Below, in pieces: positions 1-8,193 of a DNA stretch of 42,907 bases (positions within the stretch are counted from its first letter, which is position 1; the number at the start of each line of letters is the position of its first letter). Where the stretch lies: positions 64,001 to 106,907 of IMG/VR virus record IMGVR_UViG_3300011013_000001, one strand, 5' to 3'. The notes under the pieces are model-generated. The model was not told the origin of the DNA. It saw only the letters and a program-made list of their open reading frames with translations, and made no database searches. The DNA is from a virus. The translations under genes were made by a program, and so were the position numbers.

Positions 1-965
1 CCCGCCTCGCCAGCGACGAATGGCTGAGTCTTACCGCTCGGCATTACTTCACGACCACCGTCAATAATAGACAACAGTTCAGCAAAACCATGCTGAGCGG
101 ACAACGCCGCTTCGCCCCAATCCTTGGCCTTGTACCGTTTCGCCCCCTTCCCTTGAGCCTTCGGAGCGCTACGCGTAGCGGCAACCCTACCAGAGGCAGC
201 AGTACCTTTAGGGACTTGTACTTCCTCGTATTCACCTGTTTCAGGATTCCACCGCTCTTCGGTAACGAATCCTTGAGAGAGTTTGGTACGAGGATGGTTC
301 AAAGCATCACTGACGCTCGCTCCTGCTTCTAGCGGTTTGATTCCGTCTTCGTCTTCGTCTTCGTCAACATATTCACCTGTGACAGGGTCCAATCTACGAC
401 CGGAACTTGCACCTCCTCCAAGCAAACTTAGCGGTTCACTGTCGTCACCAGCATAACCACCGAACGATTCTTCACTCAACGGGTCTACGCCACCGTGCTC
501 AATACGAACCCAATTCTCGTAGTCCTCGGGGTGCTGTTCCTTGATTTGACGCAAATGTTCTAAATCACTGCCCGGCTTGTCCTCAGCGAACGGGTTTTCC
601 TCAGCATCCTCCTCAGCCAGCGGGTCACGGCCGTACTGCTCGTGAACCCAATCATCGTACTCGTCAGGATACTCCTGCCGCATCTGACGAATATAGTCTA
701 ACTCGTCTCCATAATCCTCGGTAGCCCACTCAGACGCCTGTTCTAGACGCTTGGCTTTCTCTCGCTCGGCCTCCTCTCTATCGTGAGCATGCAACCGCTC
801 AGCAGCCCTTCTCGCAGGTCGCTCCTGTACGATTTCATCACGCTTCTCATCAATCAAACCCTGCAACCATTTTGAGCGCGCCACGTCCTCTTCCACACCC
901 TTAAGGGTCAACCAAGCGGAGCGCAGCGGGTCGGCCATCAACCGCCCGACACCCTCCGTAACCAT
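1..965 (-). CDS. Large acidic protein of unknown function, 3' end outside the window
   Basis: An uninterrupted minus-strand frame runs from ATG at 965 to the left edge, giving 321 codons with no stop, so the gene is partial. The start has a purine-rich GGAGGGGGG about 10 nt upstream; an in-frame ATG at 938 is an alternative. The protein begins MVTEGVGRLMADPLRSAW, then is charged and probably helical, rich in Glu, Asp and Arg. It contains two similar segments (QMRQEYPDEYDDWVHEQYG and QIKEQHPEDYENWVRIEHG), a DEDEDED run, and the phrases LDPVTGEYVDE and WNPETGEYEEV. The TGEY/TGEF phrase also occurs in other proteins of this window. It is divergent to the metallopeptidase-like gene, 27 bp away. 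The family is not recognised; a virion or injected protein is only a guess from size and low complexity. Confidence 0.75.
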   Translation of the reverse strand, partial: MVTEGVGRLMADPLRSAWLTLKGVEEDVARSKWLQGLIDEKRDEIVQERPARRAAERLHAHDREEAEREKAKRLEQASEWATEDYGDELDYIRQMRQEYPDEYDDWVHEQYGRDPLAEEDAEENPFAEDKPGSDLEHLRQIKEQHPEDYENWVRIEHGGVDPLSEESFGGYAGDDSEPLSLLGGGASSGRRLDPVTGEYVDEDEDEDGIKPLEAGASVSDALNHPRTKLSQGFVTEERWNPETGEYEEVQVPKGTAASGRVAATRSAPKAQGKGAKRYKAKDWGEAALSAQHGFAELLSIIDGGREVMPSGKTQPFVAGEA

Positions 966-992
966 CAAGGTTGCGACCCCCCTCCGCCCACT

Positions 993-3719
993 ATGATACG
1001 CCTGACGAAGGGAATCTTCAACAGAAAGCGCAATCATCCTCCAAGCCAGCACACCCTACCTATGCACGATGAATCGTTAGACGAAACAGGAGGCTGGACA
1101 GGTGTCAAGCCGGTGCAACAATGGCATTCCGGTAGCAAACCTGACGTAGTCCGAATAATGAGTGGTAAGCCTGACAAAGACAGGCGAATGTGGACGGGGG
1201 TCGGGGCAGACGAAAAAGCCAAAACCGATGCAAGAAGATGGGGGCGCGGTATGACACAAGGCGGACCGGGTGGCTATCTCGTAGGAGTCAGAGGCAACGA
1301 ACCTCAAGGAGAAATGGCACACGGGCCTGTAGACACCGGAGAAACCGAAGAGACAGGTATGCGAGCGATACAAGGCGAAAACATAGACCCACGTTCGCTT
1401 GTCTTTCAGTCTCTAGCAGCACCGCCCGCTCAGGTGATGAGCGAAGCGCCGCACTCCGAAGAAGAGAAGGGGCAAGCGCGCGAACGCCTGAAACAAATTG
1501 AGCGAGAATTAGCAGAAGGAGGAGAGTTGGACGAAGACGAGTTCAATGAATTGAACACCATCCTGCAATCAAAACCCGAACCCGTAGGACCGCAATACCG
1601 CTATGATGATGAAGCGAACGAGTGGGTTCTCGTCAAACAATATGGACAAGAGCCATCTTTTGAGACTCGGCAGGTTGAGGAAGCGCCACCGGAGACAGAT
1701 GATTCGCTTGATGTAGGGACAGGCGTGTCTATGGAAGAGAATGACCAGTGCTGTGAAGAAGCGAGAACCGCATGGATTGAGTATTTGACCCAATATAGTG
1801 ACACTGTTCCGAGTATCGGTTATTCGTGGTTTATGGAAGATGCTAACCAGAATTGCGAGGAACTGAGGGCGTCCATTGAAGTATGGAACGATAACAACTG
1901 GGGCACAGATATCGCCCCAACCTTAGATGAAATACCGCCCAAAATACTCCAAGAGTGGGACGCCTGTGCCGGACAGCAGTTCTCCGGTGATACATTCACA
2001 GCAGGCCACGGCAGCGCGGGCGTTCTCGTATCCAAGCACGCCACGTCACCGAACGCCCTACGACACAAACGAGCGTACCAAGCGGAATACCAAAAGAAGC
2101 CGGACCGTATCAAGTACCGTGAGGAGTTAATCAGAGAACGCCGTAAGCGCGGCGTCTATGGCAAAGGCGGCAAGGATATGTCGCACACCAAACAGCACAC
2201 CCTCGTAGCAGAAGACCCTCACGCCAACCGTGCTCGCCACTTCAAAGGACGCGGCACGCTCAAATCGGTCGGAGTAAGAAAATCAGAGAACTCCGACAAC
2301 TATGCCGACTTCCAAGAGGTGCTACAGAACCTACCAAAGAAAGACCGATATGACTTGGACGATGTACCCGAAGACGAGATGCGGGCGGCTATGGATGCGA
2401 TACGGAGCAAAAACCCTAACATCAATTGGAAAAGACCGCCACTGTGGGTCTTTGATGCCTTGGTTGAAGCGTTGGGGCCAGCACAGCAGGCACGGCTAGA
2501 AGAGAAAAATAGAATAGCGGAACAGGCGAGACAGGTACGGGAAGCGCAGAAAAAGACTCATGATGACCTCGTGAACATGCTCGCGGGTACCACTGAAACT
2601 CATCCCAGCCCTACCGTGCAAGCAGCCTTGAGCGAAATGCGCGACCATATCCACAATACAACGCAGCCCCATACAGGCCCATGCAGGATATGCTCGGGGA
2701 ACGAATGGGGACCAGAACCGGGAACAACGGATTGGAACCCCCGTGAACACTGCACCGCTTGTGGCTACGGCCGTCCCCTCTACCACGAAGGCTTCGCTGA
2801 AGAGATACTGCAAAGACAAGACCCCGACTACTTACATCCTCACTTGTACGATATGCCCGAAGACGCTCAGAACTACCAAGCGATTATGCAGATGGCCGCC
2901 GACAAGATGCAGAAATCGGTCGGAGTAAGAAAGTCAGACAATCCTACCGACTCCCTCGTTGAAGGTGAACCCGAGTGGCTCTATGACGGTCATAAACCAA
3001 GCCGGTCATTCTATGATGGGAACTTTGATGTAGTCAATGTCGGTGAGCGGGGGATATGGAATTACGCAGACCAAATCAATCGTAAAAGGCTCCAAGCAAT
3101 TCCGTGGGAACCCAGCATGACTCACGAAGAAAAAGAGGAAGCGGATAGGCAACACGAAGAAAACACAGAAAAGATATTCGCGGAGGCCCCCGGTAATATG
3201 TTCGGCCGAGTCGCGGCTCACGAATACGGTCACGCAGTCACTGCTGATGAGGTCAATGATTTTTTGAGGGAGAAAGGTATTGTCGGTGAATACAGCACAA
3301 CCCCAAAGGCTACCGCCGCTACTGAACATGCGGCCTATACAGCACAATTCCCCGAGTCCGGCTATCTTGCTACGAAAAACATGCTCCAACAAGTCATGAG
3401 TCAAGTCACAGACTCATTCAGACGAAAACAAAAGAAAGAGAGAGAAGCCGCTGGGATGGGTAGTGGCTTTGATTGGAACACAGATAGATATACTGAAGCC
3501 AAAGAGCGAGTGATGGCCGAACTACCCGACCACCTCCGCTCGTTATATGCGGTGGTTCAGCGAGCGGGGAGAGCAGGGGCAACCCTCAAAGAAAAGGAAC
3601 AGGCGTATCGTGAAATGATGGGTGCGAGAGCGCGCGACTCAATGTTGCGGCGACAGACTCTTACTTCGGGCCAATGGCCGGGCAGAATAGCCGTGGCTCG
3701 CAGAAAGCACCAACAGTGA
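993..3719 (+). CDS. Large multidomain protein with HEYGH zinc-metallopeptidase motif
   Basis: A 908-aa frame. Around residue 743 it has AAHEYGHAVT, the HExxH zinc-binding and catalytic signature of metallopeptidases; a Glu in TEHAAYT about 35 residues on could be the third ligand. Near residues 350-420 is a basic segment (RHKRAYQAEYQKKPDR, then YGKGGKDMSHTK) of a kind I associate with phage proteins. The phrase KSVGVRK followed by an acidic S/D-E/D-N stretch occurs twice, before about residue 430 and about residue 650. Two Cys-rich patches (CRICSGNEWG and CTACGYG, about 570-600) may bind zinc. No Shine-Dalgarno precedes 993, so the true start may lie downstream, for example ATG 1062. The function is unknown; a virion-associated or processing protease is possible. 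The HExxH match is the only strong functional clue. Confidence 0.7.
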   Translation: MIRLTKGIFNRKRNHPPSQHTLPMHDESLDETGGWTGVKPVQQWHSGSKPDVVRIMSGKPDKDRRMWTGVGADEKAKTDARRWGRGMTQGGPGGYLVGVRGNEPQGEMAHGPVDTGETEETGMRAIQGENIDPRSLVFQSLAAPPAQVMSEAPHSEEEKGQARERLKQIERELAEGGELDEDEFNELNTILQSKPEPVGPQYRYDDEANEWVLVKQYGQEPSFETRQVEEAPPETDDSLDVGTGVSMEENDQCCEEARTAWIEYLTQYSDTVPSIGYSWFMEDANQNCEELRASIEVWNDNNWGTDIAPTLDEIPPKILQEWDACAGQQFSGDTFTAGHGSAGVLVSKHATSPNALRHKRAYQAEYQKKPDRIKYREELIRERRKRGVYGKGGKDMSHTKQHTLVAEDPHANRARHFKGRGTLKSVGVRKSENSDNYADFQEVLQNLPKKDRYDLDDVPEDEMRAAMDAIRSKNPNINWKRPPLWVFDALVEALGPAQQARLEEKNRIAEQARQVREAQKKTHDDLVNMLAGTTETHPSPTVQAALSEMRDHIHNTTQPHTGPCRICSGNEWGPEPGTTDWNPREHCTACGYGRPLYHEGFAEEILQRQDPDYLHPHLYDMPEDAQNYQAIMQMAADKMQKSVGVRKSDNPTDSLVEGEPEWLYDGHKPSRSFYDGNFDVVNVGERGIWNYADQINRKRLQAIPWEPSMTHEEKEEADRQHEENTEKIFAEAPGNMFGRVAAHEYGHAVTADEVNDFLREKGIVGEYSTTPKATAATEHAAYTAQFPESGYLATKNMLQQVMSQVTDSFRRKQKKEREAAGMGSGFDWNTDRYTEAKERVMAELPDHLRSLYAVVQRAGRAGATLKEKEQAYREMMGARARDSMLRRQTLTSGQWPGRIAVARRKHQQ

Positions 3720-3730
3720 AGGTAAATCGT

Positions 3731-3760
3731 GTGTTATATTTTTTTTACATAAAATAACAC
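3731..3760 (+). terminator. Probable terminator after the metallopeptidase-like gene
   Basis: GTGTTAT (3731-3737) and ATAACAC (3754-3760) form an inverted repeat around a run of eight T (3739-3746), 12 bp after the stop codon. Archaeal transcription usually stops at T tracts, so this is a reasonable 3' end for the 993-3719 transcript. Confidence 0.5.
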
Positions 3761-3805
3761 TACTCCGCACGAAAAATTAGATTTCGTTCGCGTGATGCTA
3801 AGAAC

Positions 3806-4086
3806 GGTAAATGAGCGCTCGTAGAGCGCTCCTCCGGCTAAGGGGGGAGCGTGGTAAATGCCCTGTGGCGGAGCGCGGTAAATGGCAAGCGCGCTCGGCC
3901 ACGCTCAGGCACGCTCTCAGCCCTGCATACAGGCGCGCTCATACGCTCACGGTAAGGCCAACGTGCTCGCTCATACACCCGTGTAGCGCACGCACTACGC
4001 ACGCACTGCGCAGGCGCTTTGTGCACGGGTTCGTATACTACGAGCGCTCTAACGAGCGCTCTCGTTCCCTCACCATATGGTTGGTT
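3806..4086. repeat. Non-coding, GC-rich repeat region with paired GAGCGCTC palindromes
   Basis: The gap 3720-4284 holds no credible gene. GAGCGCTC, itself a palindrome, occurs at 3813-3820, 3824-3831, 4042-4049 and 4054-4061. The two pairs are close to reverse complements of each other, so the region could fold back on itself. Inside are three GGTAAATG copies (3806-3813, 3853-3860, 3877-3884), two preceded by GAGCGYG, and an inverted pair ACCCGTG (3977-3983) / CACGGGT (4024-4030). It ends in TATGGTTGGTT (4076-4086), an 11-mer found again after the palindrome at 5285-5467. This may be a replication origin, partition site or structured RNA; the sequence alone does not decide. Confidence 0.6.
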
Positions 4087-4140
4087 CTTCAACCGTTTTA
4101 CTTGTCCCGCGCGCCGATGTGAATGGAATAGAGCGGTTCA

Positions 4141-4215
4141 TTTTTGGCTCTAAGTAATCATTTAATTCAGTCCAAAAAGCGAGATTTTGGTCGGGTTGGT
4201 TATAAAGCAACCACA
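4141..4215 (+). promoter_or_regulatory. Promoter P1 with TATA box and class A upstream boxes
   Basis: TATAAAGCAACCACAGCA starts at 4201 and matches the other four main promoters. Upstream are TTTTGGCTC (4142-4150) and GAGATTTTGG (4181-4190), both shared only with the promoter at 17028. A start site about 25 nt after the TATA box would give a leader of several tens of bases before the ATG at 4285. Confidence 0.8.
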
Positions 4216-4284
4216 GCAAACAGGAGTCAGCCCCAACGGTGAAACAAACGAAAGCCGGAGCGGGTGAAAGGAGAAAAAGATAAT

Positions 4285-5097
4285 ATGAGCATGAATGAAG
4301 AACAGTTAGGACAGATACGACAGGCGTATGAGCCGGTCGTCAGACAGTGCGTCAGCATAAGCGAGGCGAATGGTAAAACCATTACCTTGAACGGTGTAGC
4401 GCCCGCTAAAACGGGCGCGTCATGGACGCACATAGAAGCAGCAACGGGAGCGAGCGAGCACAGCATAACGAGCGTGTGCAAGGCCTTGAGAGTATGGGTC
4501 GGGCAAACTGACACACAGACGAACGGCTTTAACGCTGAAAAGGTAGCGAGCACCTTCAGGAATTGTGCGTTTTGGGGCGACCTATTCGCTGATGTAATAC
4601 CGACACCGGCGGGAGCGGCACCTATGCCGACACCACAACCGGCACCACAACCGACACCACAACCGGCACCAACGACTCAAGGGGTAAACGATTTAACACC
4701 AATTGAGACGGTCGAAATTGAAACACATAAAGGAGAATGGTTTGCTCGCATGAAAAACGATACCAAAGCATACAAAACTTGGAGTGCGGCTATGAACGGA
4801 GCGACTAACTCGCTTCTAACTAACGTGCTAAGATTCCCTCAAGGTGACGAAGGAAAATCTGTGCGAGCGTCCGTGAAAGAACACTTAGTAGCGATGAACG
4901 AAGACAATATGCCGTTCTTAACCGAACTGCATAGGAACTTAGTCAGCACCACAGCGAGCGGAGTTGGAGCAGTAACCGCCTTCATCCGTGACCATGTATT
5001 AACAGTTGGAGCCATTTACGGAGCAACTGAGAACACAGGTTCAACTCGTAAACAAATGTTTGACGCATCAGCGTTTACAGCATTCAACCGAAACTGA
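4285..5097 (+). CDS. Single-gene unit: candidate HTH protein with Pro-rich linker
   Basis: 270 aa starting MSMNEEQLGQ. I chose ATG 4285 over the in-frame GTG at 4264 because GGAG at 4270-4273 lies at the right distance. Residues about 40-65 (ASWTHIEAATGASEHSITSV) read like a helix-turn-helix. Residues about 105-130 are a Pro/Thr/Gln/Ala linker (TPQPAPQPTPQPAP). The C-terminal half has no recognisable family. It is the only gene in the window flanked on both sides by long repeat-rich non-coding DNA, has its own promoter and terminator, and is not in an operon. That setting would suit a replication initiator, partition protein or transcription regulator acting on the adjacent repeats, but this is inference. 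Confidence 0.8.
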   Translation: MSMNEEQLGQIRQAYEPVVRQCVSISEANGKTITLNGVAPAKTGASWTHIEAATGASEHSITSVCKALRVWVGQTDTQTNGFNAEKVASTFRNCAFWGDLFADVIPTPAGAAPMPTPQPAPQPTPQPAPTTQGVNDLTPIETVEIETHKGEWFARMKNDTKAYKTWSAAMNGATNSLLTNVLRFPQGDEGKSVRASVKEHLVAMNEDNMPFLTELHRNLVSTTASGVGAVTAFIRDHVLTVGAIYGATENTGSTRKQMFDASAFTAFNRN

Positions 5098-5140
5098 GTG
5101 CGCTTGATAACGAGCAACTAACACAAAGTAATGCGAACAC

Positions 5141-5189
5141 GGCCTTCATGGGGTCGCCTCCGGGCGGCTTCATGGGGGCCATTTTTTTT
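5141..5189 (+). terminator. Hairpin and T8 terminator after the HTH gene
   Basis: GTCGCC, loop TCCG, GGCGGC (5153-5168) forms a 6-bp stem with one G-T pair, enclosed by GGCC (5141-5144) and GGCC (5177-5180), and is followed by eight T (5182-5189). A direct repeat CTTCATGGGG flanks the stem. It lies 44 bp after the stop at 5097. Confidence 0.6.
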
Positions 5190-5284
5190 ATTGCGTGGGC
5201 GTGTGTGCCTACGCTATCCTATTCAACGGACGTGCTGTTCAATCCTCCTTGTTCTTTTTGGCACGTCCCATTATCAGCGTTTGA

Positions 5285-5467
5285 GGTTAGGCTACGCTAC
5301 GCGTGCCGATTCGTGCGCCTTGTTGCTTCGTATCTTATACGGCGAAGCCCTTATCCCATTCAATCATCATGCGTCCTTATCGCTATCGCTTGACGCACGA
5401 TTCAATCATTCAATTGCTTCGCCTTGATACGAAGCGTAGCGCACTACTCTCGCAGCGTAGCCTAACC
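5285..5467. repeat. Long nested palindrome (five concentric stems)
   Basis: Five inverted pairs share nearly one centre near 5380: 5285-5298/5454-5467 (14 bp, GGTTAGGCTACGCT); 5313-5318/5439-5444 (GTGCGC); 5325-5334/5426-5435 (GCTTCGTATC); 5341-5348/5416-5423 (GGCGAAGC); 5370-5375/5392-5397 (TGCGTC). The apical loop is about 16 nt. ATTCAATCAT is repeated directly at 5358-5367 and 5400-5409. TATGGTTGGTT follows at 5469-5479. Short frames cross it but none looks coding. It could be a cruciform at an origin or a structured RNA of about 183 nt. From 5480 to 5700 I see nothing further. Confidence 0.75.
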
Positions 5468-5703
5468 GTATGGTTGGTTGTAATTTTCAAATTGGTGGCA
5501 CGTGCGCATGACGACAAACCCACCCGCCAACGTTCCCCCTTCTCTCTCGGCTCCTTGTTTCCATCAATCCTTGCAGGGTGTAACCTCGCGCGCCCGTTAG
5601 TGTATCACAGTATCATTACGACCCCGTAGTGGTTGAGCGTGCATGGCGATTCGTTCGTCCCGCTCCTCGCATTATCTATAGACCGTGACACTGCGCCGAA
5701 AAC

Positions 5704-5894
5704 GTTTCCAATGTTTCCAATGTTTCCAACGTTATTATTAGAATTGGAAAGATAAAAGCGCGCACTTGTGTTTATGTTTCTTGTTTATTGTATATCTCTT
5801 TATTATATATTATACAATATATAGGAATAAAACGAGAAACAATAATCATTCCAATTACAAGAATAATAGTGGAAACATTGGAAACATTGGAACA
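5704..5894. repeat. Inverted clusters of 9-bp iterons around an AT-rich core
   Basis: GTTTCCAAT is repeated in tandem at 5704-5712, 5713-5721 and (GTTTCCAAC) 5722-5730. The reverse complement, ATTGGAAAC, occurs at 5877-5885 with variants at 5868-5876 and 5886-5894. Between the clusters lies AT-rich DNA (about 5765-5860), including TTATATATTATACAATATATA. Iterons facing each other across an AT-rich core is a common origin layout. The right cluster also ends only 15 bp before the promoter at 5910, so it may be an operator. A 24-bp piece (5861-5884) recurs exactly at 25480-25503. Confidence 0.75.
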
Positions 5895-5935
5895 AGGAGC
5901 GGCCGGCTTCTTTATAAAGCAACCACCACAAAACT
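5895..5935 (+). promoter_or_regulatory. Promoter P2 (class B) of the small-gene operon
   Basis: CGGCTTCTTTATAAAGCAAC lies with its TATA core CTTTATAAAGCAACCA at 5910-5925. It is followed by CCACAAAACTGCG, similar to the stretch after the other promoters. The iteron cluster ends just upstream. The first gene starts at 5982, leaving a leader of about 45 nt. Confidence 0.85.
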
Positions 5936-5981
5936 GCGATTGCTGACCAAAATGAAAGGTTGGCCTTAGAGGTAACAAAGG

Positions 5982-6377
5982 ATGATAGAGAATGAGAATG
6001 TATTGAGCGATTCGCCTGACGGCGATGGGGAAAGCGCACACTTCAGTAAAGTGATGCGAGACAGTAGCGGCCGTTTCATAGCGAAGCGCCCGACAGTATC
6101 ACAACTGTCTGTGCGTTGGGCGCGTGGCGTTGATTGGTTTGAGTCGTTGGACTTGTTAGTCCTTCGGACATACCCTGTGCGTCACGTATTGATTGAAGGA
6201 GTCAGCAGTAAGGTGGCGGCCGCTTGCGGTCGTGACGCTACGGGCGTGTGCGGTCTAGTGCTACACGGTGCTCAGACTGAGATTGGGGTGAACAGTGTTG
6301 TTCGCATCACCAACGGTCGCGTACGCATTAGCAACGGCGAGGTAGTAATCAACGGTCACATGGAGTTGGTTGAATGA
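5982..6377 (+). CDS. Unknown protein, possible OB-like C-terminus
   Basis: 131 aa, first gene of the P2 operon. GAGGT at 5970 sits 8 nt before the ATG and supports the start. The C-terminal 40 residues alternate hydrophobic and polar residues with three Asn-Gly turns (RITNGRVRISNGEVVINGH), which suggests an all-beta fold; an OB-fold is possible but not shown. The segment SSGRFIAKR near residues 28-36 is basic. The stop overlaps the start of a 20-codon gene (ATGA). Confidence 0.75.
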   Translation: MIENENVLSDSPDGDGESAHFSKVMRDSSGRFIAKRPTVSQLSVRWARGVDWFESLDLLVLRTYPVRHVLIEGVSSKVAAACGRDATGVCGLVLHGAQTEIGVNSVVRITNGRVRISNGEVVINGHMELVE

Positions 6378-6436
6378 GCAGACTGATACTTCGCATTGAG
6401 ACTGACGAATGGGTGTACGAGGAGTGGAGCGTATGA
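6374..6436 (+). CDS. 20-residue mini-gene coupled on both sides
   Basis: ATG at 6374 overlaps the preceding stop (ATGA), and its own stop overlaps ATG 6433 of the next gene in the same way. The product would be MSRLILRIETDEWVYEEWSV. Double coupling and the exact filling of the gap argue that it is translated. It may be a small peptide or only a ribosome bridge between its neighbours. Confidence 0.5.
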   Translation: MSRLILRIETDEWVYEEWSV

Positions 6437-6936
6437 GTCAGTTACGCTACGCTGGTTCAATCAGCATACCTGTTGAGGTTAACCCACGACCACAGGACAC
6501 ACACGGTTGCATTGGTATTGAGAGCCTGCACTGCACGCTACTACTACCGAAGCAACTCAAGGCTGTTAAGAAGACGCACGAGCAGACATATCAAGAGACC
6601 ATGTCCAACAAAGACATGAAAGCGTATGTCAAAGAGGTTGTCGCTAACCATCCCGACCCACCAATGTTGGTGTTGGGTAGCAACACACACCTTGCTACTC
6701 GTGTTATAGCAACTCATGATGAGCACGGAGAATTGCTTAGTTCGTATGAAAAGCGCACATACTTCCTTAAGGTATTCAACCAAGAGGAGATGCAGACATA
6801 CCTTGACACATTGACAGACGCGCTTGGCATTCCTAATGTTGAGCGCTTCTTCCATGTATCTATTGCTAACAATACAGGTAAGCCCACCGATTCTATCGGT
6901 GACATTAACGCTGACGACTTGGGGGTGAGTAAGTAA
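6433..6936 (+). CDS. 2H phosphoesterase-like protein
   Basis: 167 aa from ATG 6433; a GTG at 6409 would give a longer form but the ATGA overlap favours 6433. It contains two motifs of the 2H phosphoesterase superfamily: LHCTLLLP (His33, Thr35) and FHVSIANNTG (His141, Ser143). Members of this superfamily cleave 2',3'-cyclic phosphates, 2'-5' linkages or cyclic oligonucleotides. The FHVSIAN-N/L-TG form followed by DSIGDI resembles versions I know from tailed phages. Some phage 2H enzymes (Acb1) destroy CBASS signal nucleotides, so a role against a cyclic-nucleotide defence, or in RNA end repair, is possible. Which substrate is used cannot be read from sequence. Confidence 0.75.
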   Translation: MSQLRYAGSISIPVEVNPRPQDTHGCIGIESLHCTLLLPKQLKAVKKTHEQTYQETMSNKDMKAYVKEVVANHPDPPMLVLGSNTHLATRVIATHDEHGELLSSYEKRTYFLKVFNQEEMQTYLDTLTDALGIPNVERFFHVSIANNTGKPTDSIGDINADDLGVSK

Positions 6937-7244
6937 TGACTGACTCGCAAGACATTGAGAACGGATACGAAACGAAACATGGATGGTGGCTGACCGTTGA
7001 ATACAAGAGCGGTGAGGTCACGGTATTCGCGTTAGATGACAAACCTTTGTCGCTTTCTCCTTTACGAGAACGCTTTGGGCGAGAGGGGAGCGACTTAGAG
7101 ATGGTGAGCAAGATGAAGATGAGTCTTGGGTGGTGCGCACGGTTAGACGAGGCGGGCTACCTTGACTGCACGGATTGGCTCGGCCCTTACGAATCTATAG
7201 AACAGGCAACCGAAGCGCTGGCTGATGACTTGGAGGTGGAGTAA
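6936..7244 (+). CDS. Unknown protein, 102 aa
   Basis: Starts MTDSQDIENGYETKHGWWLTVEYKSG; its ATG overlaps the previous TAA by one base. A beta-rich N-terminal half is followed by a helical acidic tail (YESIEQATEALADDLEVE). No family recognised. It directly abuts the next gene (TAA then GTG). Confidence 0.75.
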   Translation: MTDSQDIENGYETKHGWWLTVEYKSGEVTVFALDDKPLSLSPLRERFGREGSDLEMVSKMKMSLGWCARLDEAGYLDCTDWLGPYESIEQATEALADDLEVE

Positions 7245-7679
7245 GTGACTACTTACACAGTTGAATACATTAACACACCGTTAGTCACACGGGCAGCCGT
7301 GATGACCGATTATGATGGAGTAGAACACAAGGTGACGCTCGGCGCGCAATTCGTTTACTGTGACGAGTATCTTAGTAGCACTCATAGTGTGACCGAAGAA
7401 CAGGACGCTGCGCTTCGGCGTTTAGACGTGTTCGTTCTTGACGGTAACGGTAACGATTGGTTTGACGATGGCAACTACCACAGGCCGAAGGGCATGAGTG
7501 CTTGCACGGGTATAAGCGAGCACGCTTCAACTATAGAATGCGTGATTGCGCTGATGTCCCTGCTTGATGACATCGGTGGTGCGTTCAGCGTCACCTCTCT
7601 CTCAAACATCACGAGCGGGCCGTCCTATTGGCTTGACGACTACACAGATTCCATACTCAAAGAGGAGGTGGTCGTGTGA
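7245..7679 (+). CDS. Unknown acidic protein, 144 aa
   Basis: GTG start placed directly after the preceding stop. The protein is acidic, with a DGNGNDWFDDGNYHRPKG loop near residue 65 and ends DDYTDSILKEEVVV. No domain recognised. Its stop overlaps the GTG of the next gene. Confidence 0.75.
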   Translation: MTTYTVEYINTPLVTRAAVMTDYDGVEHKVTLGAQFVYCDEYLSSTHSVTEEQDAALRRLDVFVLDGNGNDWFDDGNYHRPKGMSACTGISEHASTIECVIALMSLLDDIGGAFSVTSLSNITSGPSYWLDDYTDSILKEEVVV

Positions 7680-7891
7680 CCACAAAGAAAGACGGGCCAC
7701 CCAAACCTTATGCAGAAGTAATGATGGTTTCGTGTGCTTGGCGATGGGTTCCGGCTCATTGGGTAGATGAATACACAGGAAGCCTATACACAACTCAACA
7801 ACCTAAACGATATGTTCGTGGGCGTTGGGTATCGTATGTTGTTCATCGTGTGCATAAAATAATAGAATTATCAGATGAGGTGGTCGCGTGA
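7676..7891 (+). CDS. Unknown small basic protein, 71 aa
   Basis: GTG start overlapping the previous TGA. It has several Trp and Tyr residues (CAWRWVPAHWVDEY, YVRGRWVSYVVHRVH) and is more basic than its neighbours, so nucleic-acid binding is possible. No family recognised. Confidence 0.7.
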   Translation: MTTKKDGPPKPYAEVMMVSCAWRWVPAHWVDEYTGSLYTTQQPKRYVRGRWVSYVVHRVHKIIELSDEVVA

Positions 7892-8193
7892 GTGAGTCAG
7901 TATTTCCTTACACGCTACCCTGCGGCGCTGTTGTCATAGACGAGCGAGTGCTGATACAATGGCCTGAGAGCCAGCGGATAATGGAACACCCTCGGGCTGT
8001 GCTTGAGTTAGATGTGGACACTTACAGTCCGTGTGCCTATTGGGTTCCCGCTAATGTGTGGGAGCGATACAAGGACGGTTACTACGAGTGCGAGCACTTG
8101 GATTATGCGACAGACTTAGACGGTAACTACTGCTTAGGCTGTGGCTTACGCGAAACAGATTCCCCCAATGAGCGGGAAGGTGATATTGAATGA
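7888..8193 (+). CDS. Small protein with C-terminal zinc-binding motif
   Basis: 101 aa, GTG start overlapping the previous stop. Near the end CEHLDYATDLDGNYCLGCG supplies Cys, His and a CxxC pair, a likely zinc site. The N-terminal part (MSESVFPYTLPCGAVVIDERV) has no recognised domain. Confidence 0.75.
   Translation: MSESVFPYTLPCGAVVIDERVLIQWPESQRIMEHPRAVLELDVDTYSPCAYWVPANVWERYKDGYYECEHLDYATDLDGNYCLGCGLRETDSPNEREGDIE

Noticed and set aside
3811-4122. Open frames of about 100 and 84 codons on both strands in the GC-rich gap
   Set aside because: They consist of repeats of the same GC-rich words, lack ribosome sites and look unlike the other proteins.
4264-4284. GTG 4264 as start of the HTH gene
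   Set aside because: The GGAG ribosome site lies inside that extension, which favours ATG 4285.
5131-5629. Several open frames in the gap before P2
   Set aside because: They overlap one another and cross the palindrome; composition and lack of ribosome sites argue against coding.
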